Shown here piece after piece: positions 8,672 to 16,131 of a stretch of DNA of 64,000 bases. A model generated the notes under the pieces. It saw only the letters and a program-made list of their open reading frames with translations. It was not told where the DNA came from and ran no database searches. Every line of letters starts with the position of its first letter. The stretch's first letter is position 1. This DNA is from Streptomyces wuyuanensis (GTDB lineage: Bacteria > Actinomycetota > Actinomycetes > Streptomycetales > Streptomycetaceae): assembly GCF_900103455.1 (NCBI RefSeq), contig NZ_FNHI01000017.1, positions 1 to 64,000 of the forward strand, given 5' to 3'. Position numbers and translations under genes: made by a program.

Positions 8672-9237
8672 CGGCCCGCGAACCAGTTCCGTACCGCCGT
8701 GGTGTGCAGCGGGAAGGCGAGTTCCGCGGGTTCGTGCAGGATGTGCCAGCCCTCCGTCTCGTCGGTCGGTGCCGATGCCGGGAGCTCGTCCGCGGCGCGC
8801 TGCGGGAGGAGCCCGAAGAGCAGCAGGTGCCCGCCGGGCGAGCTGAGGGCGTCGGCGAGCCGGACGTCCCCGTGCGCGGCGTCGATGCCGGTTTCCTCCT
8901 TCAGTTCGCGGACGACGGCGTGCTTCCAGTCCTCGGTGTGGTCGATGAACCCGCCGGGGAGGGCGATCCGGCCGCGCTGGGGCTCGATGGTGCGGGTGAT
9001 GACGACGAGTCCGGTGGTGCCGGGGCCGGTGACGGGGAGCAGGGCCACGGCGACGGGAAGGGGGTTGCGGTAGGCGATGTCACCGCATGCGGCACAGGTC
9101 CGGGGCCAGTCGGCGGGACCGCTGTACGGGGCGCCGCAGCTGGAGCAGTGGGAGTCCCGTGCGGGTGTCCGGTGCGCGGATGTGGGGGCCGTCCCGGCGG
9201 TGCCGGGATCGGGCGTGGGTTCGCGGGGCTCGGTCAC
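8662..9237 (-). CDS. NUDIX hydrolase with N-terminal zinc ribbon
   Basis: A 191-aa protein predicted to cleave nucleoside diphosphate-X compounds. Residues 30-55 form a zinc ribbon (CSSC and, 18 residues later, CAAC), as in NADH pyrophosphatases. The NUDIX box is complete: GGFIDHTEDW followed by REL-x-EE-TG-I. The GTG at 9237 is the most plausible start because upstream codons run back towards the dipeptidase gene; the ribosome site is weak. The 3' end overlaps the end of the convergent GH31 gene by 10 bp. It follows the secreted dipeptidase gene on the same strand with a 41-bp gap and may be co-transcribed with it. Confidence 0.87.
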   Translation of the reverse strand: MTEPREPTPDPGTAGTAPTSAHRTPARDSHCSSCGAPYSGPADWPRTCAACGDIAYRNPLPVAVALLPVTGPGTTGLVVITRTIEPQRGRIALPGGFIDHTEDWKHAVVRELKEETGIDAAHGDVRLADALSSPGGHLLLFGLLPQRAADELPASAPTDETEGWHILHEPAELAFPLHTTAVRNWFAGRYG

Positions 9238-9278
9238 AGGCGGACTGTACGCGACGACGGGCCCCGCGGTCCGCGCGT

Positions 9279-10097
9279 TCAGGACAGGGATCGCCTTGAC
9301 ACGGGGAAGTCGAAGTAGGTGTCGGGGAACAGTTCGGGTTTGTGGGTGAAGTGCCACCACTCCTCGGGCAGGTTGACGAAGCCGACGCCGGCGAGCGTGT
9401 CCTTGAGCAGCTGCCGGTTGGCGCGCTGGACGCCCTGGATGCGCGGGTCCTCGGTGTGCGAGAGCGTGTCGAAGCAGTCGAACCCGGTACCCATGTCGGC
9501 GGAGTTGTCCGGAAAGCGCTCCGACTGCGGGGCGTGGCAGGGGACGAGGGGCTCGCCGGGGACGTACGGGCGGGTCTTTACGGCCGGGAGGGGGACGAGG
9601 GTGAGGTCGACGGTGCTGCCGCGGCTGTGGCCGGACTTCGCGGCGATGTAGCCGTCCGCGAAGAGCCTCGACTTGTCGACCTGTGGATAGAACTCCTTCT
9701 TCATCCGCTCGTCACCGAGGTCCTCGGCCCAGCGAACGAAGTGGTCGACGGCCCGCTGCGGCCGGTAGCAGTCGTAGACCTTGAGCGAGTGGCCCCGGCG
9801 CAGGAGCGTGCGCTGGGCCTTGCGGAGCGCCCGGGCGGTGGGGCGGGTGACGATGCAGACCGGCCGGTGGTAGCCGTCGATCGGTTCGCCCACGAAGTTG
9901 TGCGCCGCGGTGTAGCGCATCTCGTGGAGGATCGTCGGGTCCACGGAGCTCAGGGCGACGAACTCCTCGGGGGCCTTCGGTTCGGAGACGGCCCGGGCGG
10001 CGGGGGGCGCGGCGGCGACCAGGGCGGCGCCTGCGACGGCCAGGGCGATCAGGGCGCGGAGTGCGGGGGCGGGTCCTCTCATGCGCATCATGCGCAC
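9279..10097 (-). CDS. secreted D-alanyl-D-alanine dipeptidase (VanX family, M15)
   Basis: Zinc dipeptidase of 272 aa with a signal peptide: basic MRMMRMR start, hydrophobic stretch at about 14-30 and a probable Ala-x-Ala cut near residue 36. The zinc ligands of the M15D family are present in SGHSRGSTVDLTL (SxHxxGxxxD) and EEWWHF. It hydrolyses D-Ala-D-Ala or related muropeptides outside the membrane. No VanS, VanR, VanH or VanA gene is nearby, so this is more likely a peptidoglycan-recycling enzyme than glycopeptide resistance. Two further in-frame ATGs lie within the first 20 nt; none has a strong ribosome site. Confidence 0.88.
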   Translation of the reverse strand: MRMMRMRGPAPALRALIALAVAGAALVAAAPPAARAVSEPKAPEEFVALSSVDPTILHEMRYTAAHNFVGEPIDGYHRPVCIVTRPTARALRKAQRTLLRRGHSLKVYDCYRPQRAVDHFVRWAEDLGDERMKKEFYPQVDKSRLFADGYIAAKSGHSRGSTVDLTLVPLPAVKTRPYVPGEPLVPCHAPQSERFPDNSADMGTGFDCFDTLSHTEDPRIQGVQRANRQLLKDTLAGVGFVNLPEEWWHFTHKPELFPDTYFDFPVSRRSLS

Positions 10098-10287
10098 CGT
10101 CTATCAGGAACGGGTGGCCGGGACCACCCCCGTGGGTTCCGGCCACCCGTTCACTCCTACCGGACGCCGAACGGGCTTGTGCGGTTCTGGTATTCGGCAC
10201 ATCGGCTCGGGGGCGTCCGCGTGTCGGGGACCGGGGCTCGGCGCGGGGTCGTGCGCGCGTCCCGGGCGTGGCACACTGGCAGCTGTT

Positions 10288-10302
10288 CTGACGATCCGTC
10301 AG
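10288..10302. promoter_or_regulatory. palindromic operator upstream of the OB-fold/thiolase pair
   Basis: CTGACGATCCGTCAG is a perfect palindrome with 6-bp arms and a 3-bp centre. It lies 35 bp before the TTG start at 10337, where a TetR-like repressor could block transcription. No regulator gene adjoins. Confidence 0.45.
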
Positions 10303-10336
10303 TTAGTGGCGGACGTACGGACGTCCGGGAGGGGCC

Positions 10337-10789
10337 TTGACGCGCGTACGCAGACCGGTGGTGGCCGGGTGGTTCACCGAGGGAGACGGCGACCGGGAGT
10401 TCCGGCTGCTGGGCACCCGTTGCGGTGCCTGCACCGCGGTCTTCTTCCCCCGGGAGGACTCGTTCTGCCGCAACCCCGGGTGCACGGGCGGCGAGCTGGC
10501 GGAGGTGCCGCTCTCGAAGCGGGGTCGCGTGTGGTCGTACACGGCGGGCCGGTACCGTCCGCCGGCGCCGTACGCCTCCGACCCGGACACCGAGTGGGAG
10601 CCGTACACGCTGGTCGCCGTCGAGCTCGAGGCCGAGCGGATGGTGGTGCTCGGCCAGGCGGTCCCGGGGGTGACGGTCGAGGATCTGAGCGTCGGTGCGG
10701 AGGTCGAGGTGGTGCCCGGGATCCTCTCCGAGGACGCGGACACGGCGTGGACGACCTGGCACTGGCGCCCGGTGGAGGTGGACCGGTGA
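10337..10789 (+). CDS. OB-fold zinc-ribbon protein (DUF35 type), thiolase partner
   Basis: A 150-aa protein with an N-terminal rubredoxin-like zinc ribbon (CGAC, then CRNPGC 21 residues later) and a C-terminal OB fold. This is the architecture of small partners that pair with SCP2/lipid-transfer-type thiolases in acyl-CoA or steroid side-chain metabolism. The start is TTG at 10337 behind a strong GGGAGGGG. The stop codon overlaps the next start (GTGA), which implies translational coupling with the thiolase and supports a heteromeric enzyme. The substrate is not evident. Confidence 0.85.
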   Translation: MTRVRRPVVAGWFTEGDGDREFRLLGTRCGACTAVFFPREDSFCRNPGCTGGELAEVPLSKRGRVWSYTAGRYRPPAPYASDPDTEWEPYTLVAVELEAERMVVLGQAVPGVTVEDLSVGAEVEVVPGILSEDADTAWTTWHWRPVEVDR

Positions 10790-11973
10790 ACGATGTCGCG
10801 GTGCTCGGCGCGGGCATGCATCCGTGGGGCAAGTGGGGCCGGAGTTTCGTCGAGTACGGGACGGCCGCGGCCCGCGCCGCGCTCGCCGACGCGGGGATCG
10901 GCTGGCAGGACGTCCGGTCGGTCGTCGGCGCCGACACGGTCCGCGGCGGCTACCCCGGGTATGTCGCGGGCGCGACCTTCGCCCGGGCACTGGGCTGGCA
11001 GGGGGCACGCGTCACCAGCGTCTACGCCGCCTGCGCGTCGGGGGCGCAGGCCATCGACACCGCCCGGGCGCAGATCCTGGCGGGCATGGCCGAGGTGGTG
11101 CTGGTCGTCGGCGCCGACTCCGCGCCCAAGGGGTTCTTCGCACCCGCCGGCGGCGACCGGCCCGACGATCCGGACTGGCTGCGCTTCCGGCTGCTGGGCG
11201 CCACGAACCCCGCGTACTTCGGCCTGTACGCGCGCCGCCGCATGGCCCTCCACGGCGACACCACGGACGACTTCGCGCAGGTCAAGGTAAAGAACGCGGC
11301 GGCCGGCGCGCTCAACCCGTACGCCCGCTACCGGACGGCGGTGAGCGCCCGACAGGTGGCGTCCTCCCCCGTCGTCGCGGACCCCCTGCGTCTGCTCGAC
11401 ATCTGCGCCACGTCCGACGGCGGCGCCGCGCTGGTGCTGTCGAGCATGGCGTACGCCCGCCGGCACGGCGCGGGCGTTCCGGTGCGCATCCGCGCGGTCT
11501 CGACGGTGACCCCCACCTACCCCAGGACCGTGCTCGACCTCCCGGACATCGCAACGGACTCGGCGGTCGCCGTGGATCCGCCGGCCCTGGGCTTTGGGGA
11601 ATCGATCGCCCGCGCCGCGTACGAGGAGGCCGGGCTCGGGCCCGATGACCTGTCGCTCGCCGAGGTGTACGACCTGTCCACCGCGCTGGAGTTGCAGTGG
11701 TACGAGGACCTGGGCCTGTGCGGACCCGGTGAGGGCGCCAAGCTGCTGCGCGAGGGAGCGACGGCCCTGGGCGGCCGGATCCCGGTGAACGCGAGCGGCG
11801 GGCTCGCCTCGTTCGGGGAGGCCGTACCCGCCCAGGCCGTCGCCCAGGTGTGCGAACTGACCTGGCAGCTCCGCGGGACCGCGGGAGAACGCCAGGTGGC
11901 GGGGGCACGCGCCGGGATGACCGCGAACCAGGGGCTGTTCGGTCACGGCTCGGCGGTCGTCGCGGTCCGGTGA
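10786..11973 (+). CDS. thiolase-fold lipid-transfer protein
   Basis: Thiolase-superfamily protein of 395 aa, of the group annotated as lipid-transfer proteins or SCP2-type thiolases. The nucleophilic cysteine lies in VYAACASGAQAI. Late motifs NASGGLASFGEAVPA and MTANQGLFGHGSAVV match the second thiolase domain, although the last part lacks the classical C-terminal CxG cysteine. It begins with GTG overlapping the stop of the OB-fold gene. Members usually work as complexes with such OB-fold proteins in acyl-CoA carbon-carbon bond cleavage. The substrate is unknown. Confidence 0.88.
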   Translation: MNDVAVLGAGMHPWGKWGRSFVEYGTAAARAALADAGIGWQDVRSVVGADTVRGGYPGYVAGATFARALGWQGARVTSVYAACASGAQAIDTARAQILAGMAEVVLVVGADSAPKGFFAPAGGDRPDDPDWLRFRLLGATNPAYFGLYARRRMALHGDTTDDFAQVKVKNAAAGALNPYARYRTAVSARQVASSPVVADPLRLLDICATSDGGAALVLSSMAYARRHGAGVPVRIRAVSTVTPTYPRTVLDLPDIATDSAVAVDPPALGFGESIARAAYEEAGLGPDDLSLAEVYDLSTALELQWYEDLGLCGPGEGAKLLREGATALGGRIPVNASGGLASFGEAVPAQAVAQVCELTWQLRGTAGERQVAGARAGMTANQGLFGHGSAVVAVR

Positions 11974-12231
11974 ACAACTCCGCCCCGTGCTCAAGCGCTT
12001 CGGGCTCACGACTCCGGCTCACCGTCTGAACCGCACGTGGTGCAGGCGACCTTGACGGGGCGGTAACCCGGGGGAAAACTGCCTCTTCGTCGGCGCCGCT
12101 GCCACGGCAGCGCGGCGTTCCGGCGCGCTCACCACGCTCGTCACGGAGACCGCGTACGGCACGGCCCCCGCACCGCGCCCTGCCTTCCGCGCTCCGTAGC
12201 CATGGGAACGACGCCCAGCCCTGGAGCCGCC

Positions 12232-12993
12232 ATGAGCAACGCAGACATCTTCCTAGGCGAGGTCATCGGCACCGCGATACTGATCCTCTTCGGCGCGGGG
12301 GTCTGCGCCGCGGTCACCCTCAACCATTCCAAGGCAAAGGCGTCCGGCTGGATCGTCATCGCCTTCGGCTGGGGCTTCGGCGTACTGGCGGGCGCGTACA
12401 CCGCTGCACCGCTGTCCGGCGGCCACCTCAACCCTGCCGTGACCGTGGGCATCGCGGTCGACACCGGTGAGTGGGGCAAGGTGCCGCTGTACATCCTGGC
12501 CCAGCTGATCGGGGCGCTCCTCGGAGCGGTCCTGGCCTGGCTGGCCTACTACGCCCAGTTCCGGGCCAACGCCGAGCCCGCGGACGCCCAGCCCACGCTC
12601 GGGATCTTCTCGACCGCGCCGGAGATCCGCAGTCCCGTCGCGAACCTCGTCACCGAGACCGTCGCCACGGTCGGACTGGTGCTGCCGATCCTCGCTTTCG
12701 GGCGGAACGCCGGCATCGGCATCGGCCAGGTCCCGGGACAGGCCGCGGGGATCTACGGCTCCGGGATCTCGGTGCTGCTGGTGTCACTTCTCGTCGTCGG
12801 CATCGGACTGTCGCTCGGCGGACCGACCGGCTACGCCATCAACCCCGCCCGCGACCTGGGCCCTCGGCTGGCGCACTCGCTGCTGCCGATCCCCAACAAG
12901 GGGACCTCCGACTGGGGTTACGCCTGGGTCCCGGTAACCGGACCGCTCATCGGGGGGCTCCTCTCGGGCGTGATCTTCAACCTCGTCTTCTGA
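12232..12993 (+). CDS. glpF: glycerol uptake facilitator (aquaglyceroporin)
   Basis: MIP-family channel of 253 aa with six membrane helices. Both pore signatures are present: GGHLNPAVTVG in the first half and GYAINPARDLGPR in the second; the Asp after the second NPAR is the glycerol-facilitator signature. It lets glycerol diffuse in. The ATG at 12232 has GGAG 5 nt upstream and is preferred to the in-frame ATG at 12202. glpK follows after 88 bp, so uptake and trapping are coupled. The 258-bp upstream spacer contains TTGACG at 12052-12057 that could be a -35, but the -10 is poor. No glpD or gylR-type regulator gene adjoins. Confidence 0.93.
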   Translation: MSNADIFLGEVIGTAILILFGAGVCAAVTLNHSKAKASGWIVIAFGWGFGVLAGAYTAAPLSGGHLNPAVTVGIAVDTGEWGKVPLYILAQLIGALLGAVLAWLAYYAQFRANAEPADAQPTLGIFSTAPEIRSPVANLVTETVATVGLVLPILAFGRNAGIGIGQVPGQAAGIYGSGISVLLVSLLVVGIGLSLGGPTGYAINPARDLGPRLAHSLLPIPNKGTSDWGYAWVPVTGPLIGGLLSGVIFNLVF

Positions 12994-13081
12994 ACCGCCG
13001 CGCGGCCGTGCTCCGGAAGCACCGCCCGCCGCACCCTTCCCACCGCAGCCTCAGGGCAGCGCCTTCCGACAAGAGGACGTC

Positions 13082-14602
13082 ATGACGGACACCTCCCAGA
13101 AATTCGTCGCCGCCATCGACCAGGGCACCACGTCCAGCCGCTGCATCATCTTCGACCAGGACGGCGCGATCGTCGCCGTCGACCAGCGGGAGCACCGTCA
13201 GATCTTCCCGAAGCCGGGCTGGGTGGAGCACGACGCCACCGAGATCTGGTCCAAGGTGCAGGCCGTGGTCGCCGGAGCGCTCGCGAAGGCGGGGCTCCGC
13301 GCCGGGCAGCTCAGCGCCCTCGGCATCACCAACCAGCGGGAGACGACGGTCCTCTGGGACCGCTCGACCGGCAAGCCCGTGCACAACGCCATCGTCTGGC
13401 AGGACACCCGGACCTCCGGTCTCTGCACCGAACTGGGCGGCGCGGACGGGCAGGACCGGTTCCGCGACGCCACCGGCCTGCCGCTCGCCAGCTACTTCTC
13501 GGGGCCGAAAGCCGCCTGGCTGCTGGACCATGTGCCGGGGCTGCGCGGGCGGGCGGAGCGCGGCGACATCGCCTTCGGCACCATCGACTCCTGGCTGATC
13601 TGGAACCTGACGGGCGGGACGGACGGCGGTGTCCACGTCACGGACGTCACGAACGCCTCCCGCACGATGCTCATGAACCTGGAGACCCTCCAGTGGGATG
13701 CGTCCATCCTCTCCGCCATGAACGTCCCGGAGGCGGTCCTGCCGGAGATCCGTTCCTCGGCCGAGGTCTACGGCACCGCCGTGGGCCAGTTGGACGGCGT
13801 ACCCGTCGCCTCCGCGCTCGGCGACCAGCAGGCCGCCGTCTTCGGCCAGGCCTGCTACGACACGGGTACGGCGAAGAACACGTACGGGACGGGCAGCTTC
13901 CTGCTGCTCAACACGGGCGGCCGGCCGGTGCCCTCCAAGAACGGGCTCATCACGACGCTCGGCTACAAGATCGGTGACGCCGACCCCGTCTACTGCCTCG
14001 AGGGCTCCATCGCGATCACCGGCGCCCTCGTGCAGTGGTTCCGCGACCAGCTCGGCATCATCCGCAGCGCGGACGAGATCGAGACCCTGGCCGCGAGCGT
14101 CGAGGACAACGGCGGGGCGTACATCGTCCCGGCCTTCTCCGGGCTGTACGCACCGTACTGGCGCTCCGACGCCCGAGGGGTGATCACCGGCCTCACCCGG
14201 TACGTCACCAAGGCGCATCTCGCCCGGGCCGTGCTGGAGGCGACGAGCTGGCAGACGCGCGAGGTGGTCGACGCGATGTACCAGGACTCGGGGGTTCCGA
14301 TCACCACGCTGAAGGTGGACGGCGGGATGACCGCCAACCGGCTGCTGATGCAGCATCAGGCCGATGTGCTGGGCGTGCCGGTGATCCGGCCGAAGGTGTC
14401 CGAGACGACGTGCCTGGGCGCGGCGTACGCGGCGGGCCTCGCCACCGGGGTCTGGGGCGGCCTGGACGAGCTGAAGGCGCACTGGCAGCGCGACGTCGAA
14501 TGGTCGCCCCGGATGGCCGCGGACGTGCGCGACCGGGAGTACGACAACTGGCGCAGGGCCGTCGAGCGCAGCTTCGGCTGGCAGCGGGAGGACGGCGCGT
14601 AG
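13082..14602 (+). CDS. glpK: glycerol kinase
   Basis: FGGY-family kinase of 506 aa, the standard length. It phosphorylates glycerol to sn-glycerol 3-phosphate. The N-terminal phosphate-binding DQGTTSSRCIIFD, the substrate segment WQDTRT and the second-domain KVDGGMTANRLLMQ motif are all intact. The ATG at 13082 has AGAGGA upstream. It forms an operon with glpF and ends at a strong hairpin (14624-14661). Glycerol-3-phosphate dehydrogenase is not next to it, unlike the classical gyl operon, so the product must be used by enzymes encoded elsewhere. Confidence 0.96.
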   Translation: MTDTSQKFVAAIDQGTTSSRCIIFDQDGAIVAVDQREHRQIFPKPGWVEHDATEIWSKVQAVVAGALAKAGLRAGQLSALGITNQRETTVLWDRSTGKPVHNAIVWQDTRTSGLCTELGGADGQDRFRDATGLPLASYFSGPKAAWLLDHVPGLRGRAERGDIAFGTIDSWLIWNLTGGTDGGVHVTDVTNASRTMLMNLETLQWDASILSAMNVPEAVLPEIRSSAEVYGTAVGQLDGVPVASALGDQQAAVFGQACYDTGTAKNTYGTGSFLLLNTGGRPVPSKNGLITTLGYKIGDADPVYCLEGSIAITGALVQWFRDQLGIIRSADEIETLAASVEDNGGAYIVPAFSGLYAPYWRSDARGVITGLTRYVTKAHLARAVLEATSWQTREVVDAMYQDSGVPITTLKVDGGMTANRLLMQHQADVLGVPVIRPKVSETTCLGAAYAAGLATGVWGGLDELKAHWQRDVEWSPRMAADVRDREYDNWRRAVERSFGWQREDGA

Positions 14603-14623
14603 CCGCCCGCCCCTCCCATGGAC

Positions 14624-14661
14624 CACGGCCCGTACCCCTGTCGGCGGGGGTACGGGCCGTG
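14624..14661. terminator. bidirectional terminator between glpK and cvnD
   Basis: Perfect 15-bp arms (CACGGCCCGTACCCC and its complement) enclose an 8-nt loop. The hairpin is 21 bp after glpK and 33 bp after the converging cvnD, so it can end both transcripts. Confidence 0.85.
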
Positions 14662-14694
14662 TCAAGCCGGAAGAGTCCGGTGGCGGGCCCGGCC

Positions 14695-15300
14695 TCAGGT
14701 CGCCGCCGGTTCCCGCTCCCTCGTGGACCGCACCAGGGCGTGCTCCACGACGGCCACGAGCACCGACTTGACCGACTCCCGCCGGCGGGCGTCGCACATC
14801 ATCAGCGGTACCTCGGGGTCGAGGTCGAGCGCCGCCCGCACGGTCTCCGCGGGGAACTCGTCGGCGCCCTCGAAGCAGTTGACCCCCACCGTGAACGGGA
14901 TGCCGCGCCGCTCGAAGTAGTCGATCGCGGCGAACGAGTCCTCCAGACGGCGGGTGTCGGCGAGCACGACCGCGCCGAGGGCGCCCTGGGCCAGCTCGTC
15001 CCAGAGGAACCAGAACCGGTCCTGGCCGGGGGTGCCGAAGAGGTAGAGGACGAGGTCCTCGCGCAGCGTGATGCGGCCGAAGTCCATGGCGACGGTCGTC
15101 GTGCTCTTGGACTCCACCCCGTCGAGATCGTCCACGGGCCGGCCGGCCTCGCTCAGGGTCTCCTCGGTACGGAGCGGCTTGATCTCGCTGACCGCGCCCA
15201 CGAGGGTGGTCTTGCCCACCCCGAAGCCACCGGCCACAAGGATCTTCAGTGTCACCGGCTCCACCGGCGTCTCCCGTCGGCTAGAGCGCCCGAAGACCAT
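14695..15300 (-). CDS. cvnD: conservon small GTPase CvnD
   Basis: Ras-like/MglA-type GTPase of 201 aa, last gene of the conservon. G1 is GGFGVGKTT and the switch region has LYLFGTPGQDRF. The G4 position reads GVNCFEGAD rather than NKxD, a deviation I remember as common in CvnD proteins. Conservons are thought to form a membrane-associated GPCR-like signalling complex in which CvnA, B and C regulate CvnD. The start overlaps the end of cvnC by 20 bp. No cytochrome P450 gene (cvnE/F) follows; the operon ends here against the glpK terminator. Confidence 0.92.
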   Translation of the reverse strand: MVFGRSSRRETPVEPVTLKILVAGGFGVGKTTLVGAVSEIKPLRTEETLSEAGRPVDDLDGVESKSTTTVAMDFGRITLREDLVLYLFGTPGQDRFWFLWDELAQGALGAVVLADTRRLEDSFAAIDYFERRGIPFTVGVNCFEGADEFPAETVRAALDLDPEVPLMMCDARRRESVKSVLVAVVEHALVRSTREREPAAT

Positions 15301-15685
15301 TGATCACCTCGCGGAGAATGCTGACGTCCGGCAACTCGGCCGGCGGAACGGGTCGGGTCACATGGACCAGTGCGTCGTCGACGAGGTCGCCCACGAGGAC
15401 CCGGATCACCCCGACGGGGAGGTCCAGGCCCGCGGCGAGCTCGGCGATCGACTGGGGGGTGGTGCTGCAGCGTTCGACGATCTCCACGTGCTCCGGGGAG
15501 AGCGTCTGGTCCCGGCCGGGGTCGTGGGCGGCCGGTTCGGGGACGACGAGCGCGATCAGGTCGAGCCGGTGCTCCGTGGTACTCGTGGTCCGGCCACGGG
15601 TCATCGCGTACGGACGGACCACCGGACCGGCTTCGTCGTCGTACCACCGGGGGGCTTGCCGGACCTGCTGTCTGCCGTCAGTCAT
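15281..15685 (-). CDS. cvnC: conservon protein CvnC (DUF742)
   Basis: Small DUF742 protein (134 aa from the ATG at 15685), third gene of the conservon. The conserved core VRPYAMTRGRT lies near the N terminus, followed by a winged-helix-like region (SIAELAAGLDLPVGVIRVLVGDL). An upstream in-frame GTG at 15700 overlaps the cvnB stop as GTGA and is an equally possible start. GGAGG lies directly against that GTG and 15 nt before the ATG, so neither choice has ideal spacing. It is expected to bind CvnB or CvnD at the membrane. Confidence 0.9.
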   Translation of the reverse strand: MTDGRQQVRQAPRWYDDEAGPVVRPYAMTRGRTTSTTEHRLDLIALVVPEPAAHDPGRDQTLSPEHVEIVERCSTTPQSIAELAAGLDLPVGVIRVLVGDLVDDALVHVTRPVPPAELPDVSILREVINGLRAL

Positions 15686-15696
15686 GGCCGGTCCAC

Positions 15697-16131
15697 TCAC
15701 CCTCCGGCGGAGAGCCCGGTCCGGGGGGCCGTCGCGAGGTGGGCGCCGACGCGCTTGACCATCAGCGTCATCTCGTAGGCGACCAGACCGACGTCGGAGT
15801 CGGCGTCGGAAAGGACGGCCAGGCAGCTGCCGTCGCCCGCGGCGGTGACGAAGAGGAAGGCGTCCTCGAGCTCGACGACGGTCTGGCGCACCCGGCCGGC
15901 GTCGAAGTGGCGGCCCACGCCCTTGGCCAGGCTGTGGAACCCGGAGGCCACGGCGGCGAGGTGCTCCCCGTCCTCACGGGTGAGGTCCTTGGAGGCGCCG
16001 GTGGCCAGGCCGTCGCCGGAGAGGACGAGGGCCTTGCGGATGGAACCGACCCGTTCGACCAGTTCGTCGAGGAGCCAGTTGAGCTCGCCGTTCTTGGTCG
16101 TGTCGGTTGCTGCGGCGTTCGGTGCGGTCAT
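15697..16131 (-). CDS. cvnB: conservon roadblock/LC7 protein CvnB
   Basis: Roadblock/LC7-domain protein of 144 aa. The family hallmarks are the ELNWLLDELVERV helix, SGDGLATGAS and the AVLSDADSDVGLVAYEM strand. These proteins act as GTPase-activating or scaffolding partners of the MglA-like CvnD. It starts with ATG overlapping the cvnA stop (ATGA), so translation is coupled to the kinase-like sensor. Confidence 0.93.
   Translation of the reverse strand: MTAPNAAATDTTKNGELNWLLDELVERVGSIRKALVLSGDGLATGASKDLTREDGEHLAAVASGFHSLAKGVGRHFDAGRVRQTVVELEDAFLFVTAAGDGSCLAVLSDADSDVGLVAYEMTLMVKRVGAHLATAPRTGLSAGG

Noticed and set aside
9279..10097. Vancomycin-resistance cluster
   Set aside because: Only the VanX-like dipeptidase is present, with a signal peptide; no vanH, vanA, vanS or vanR.
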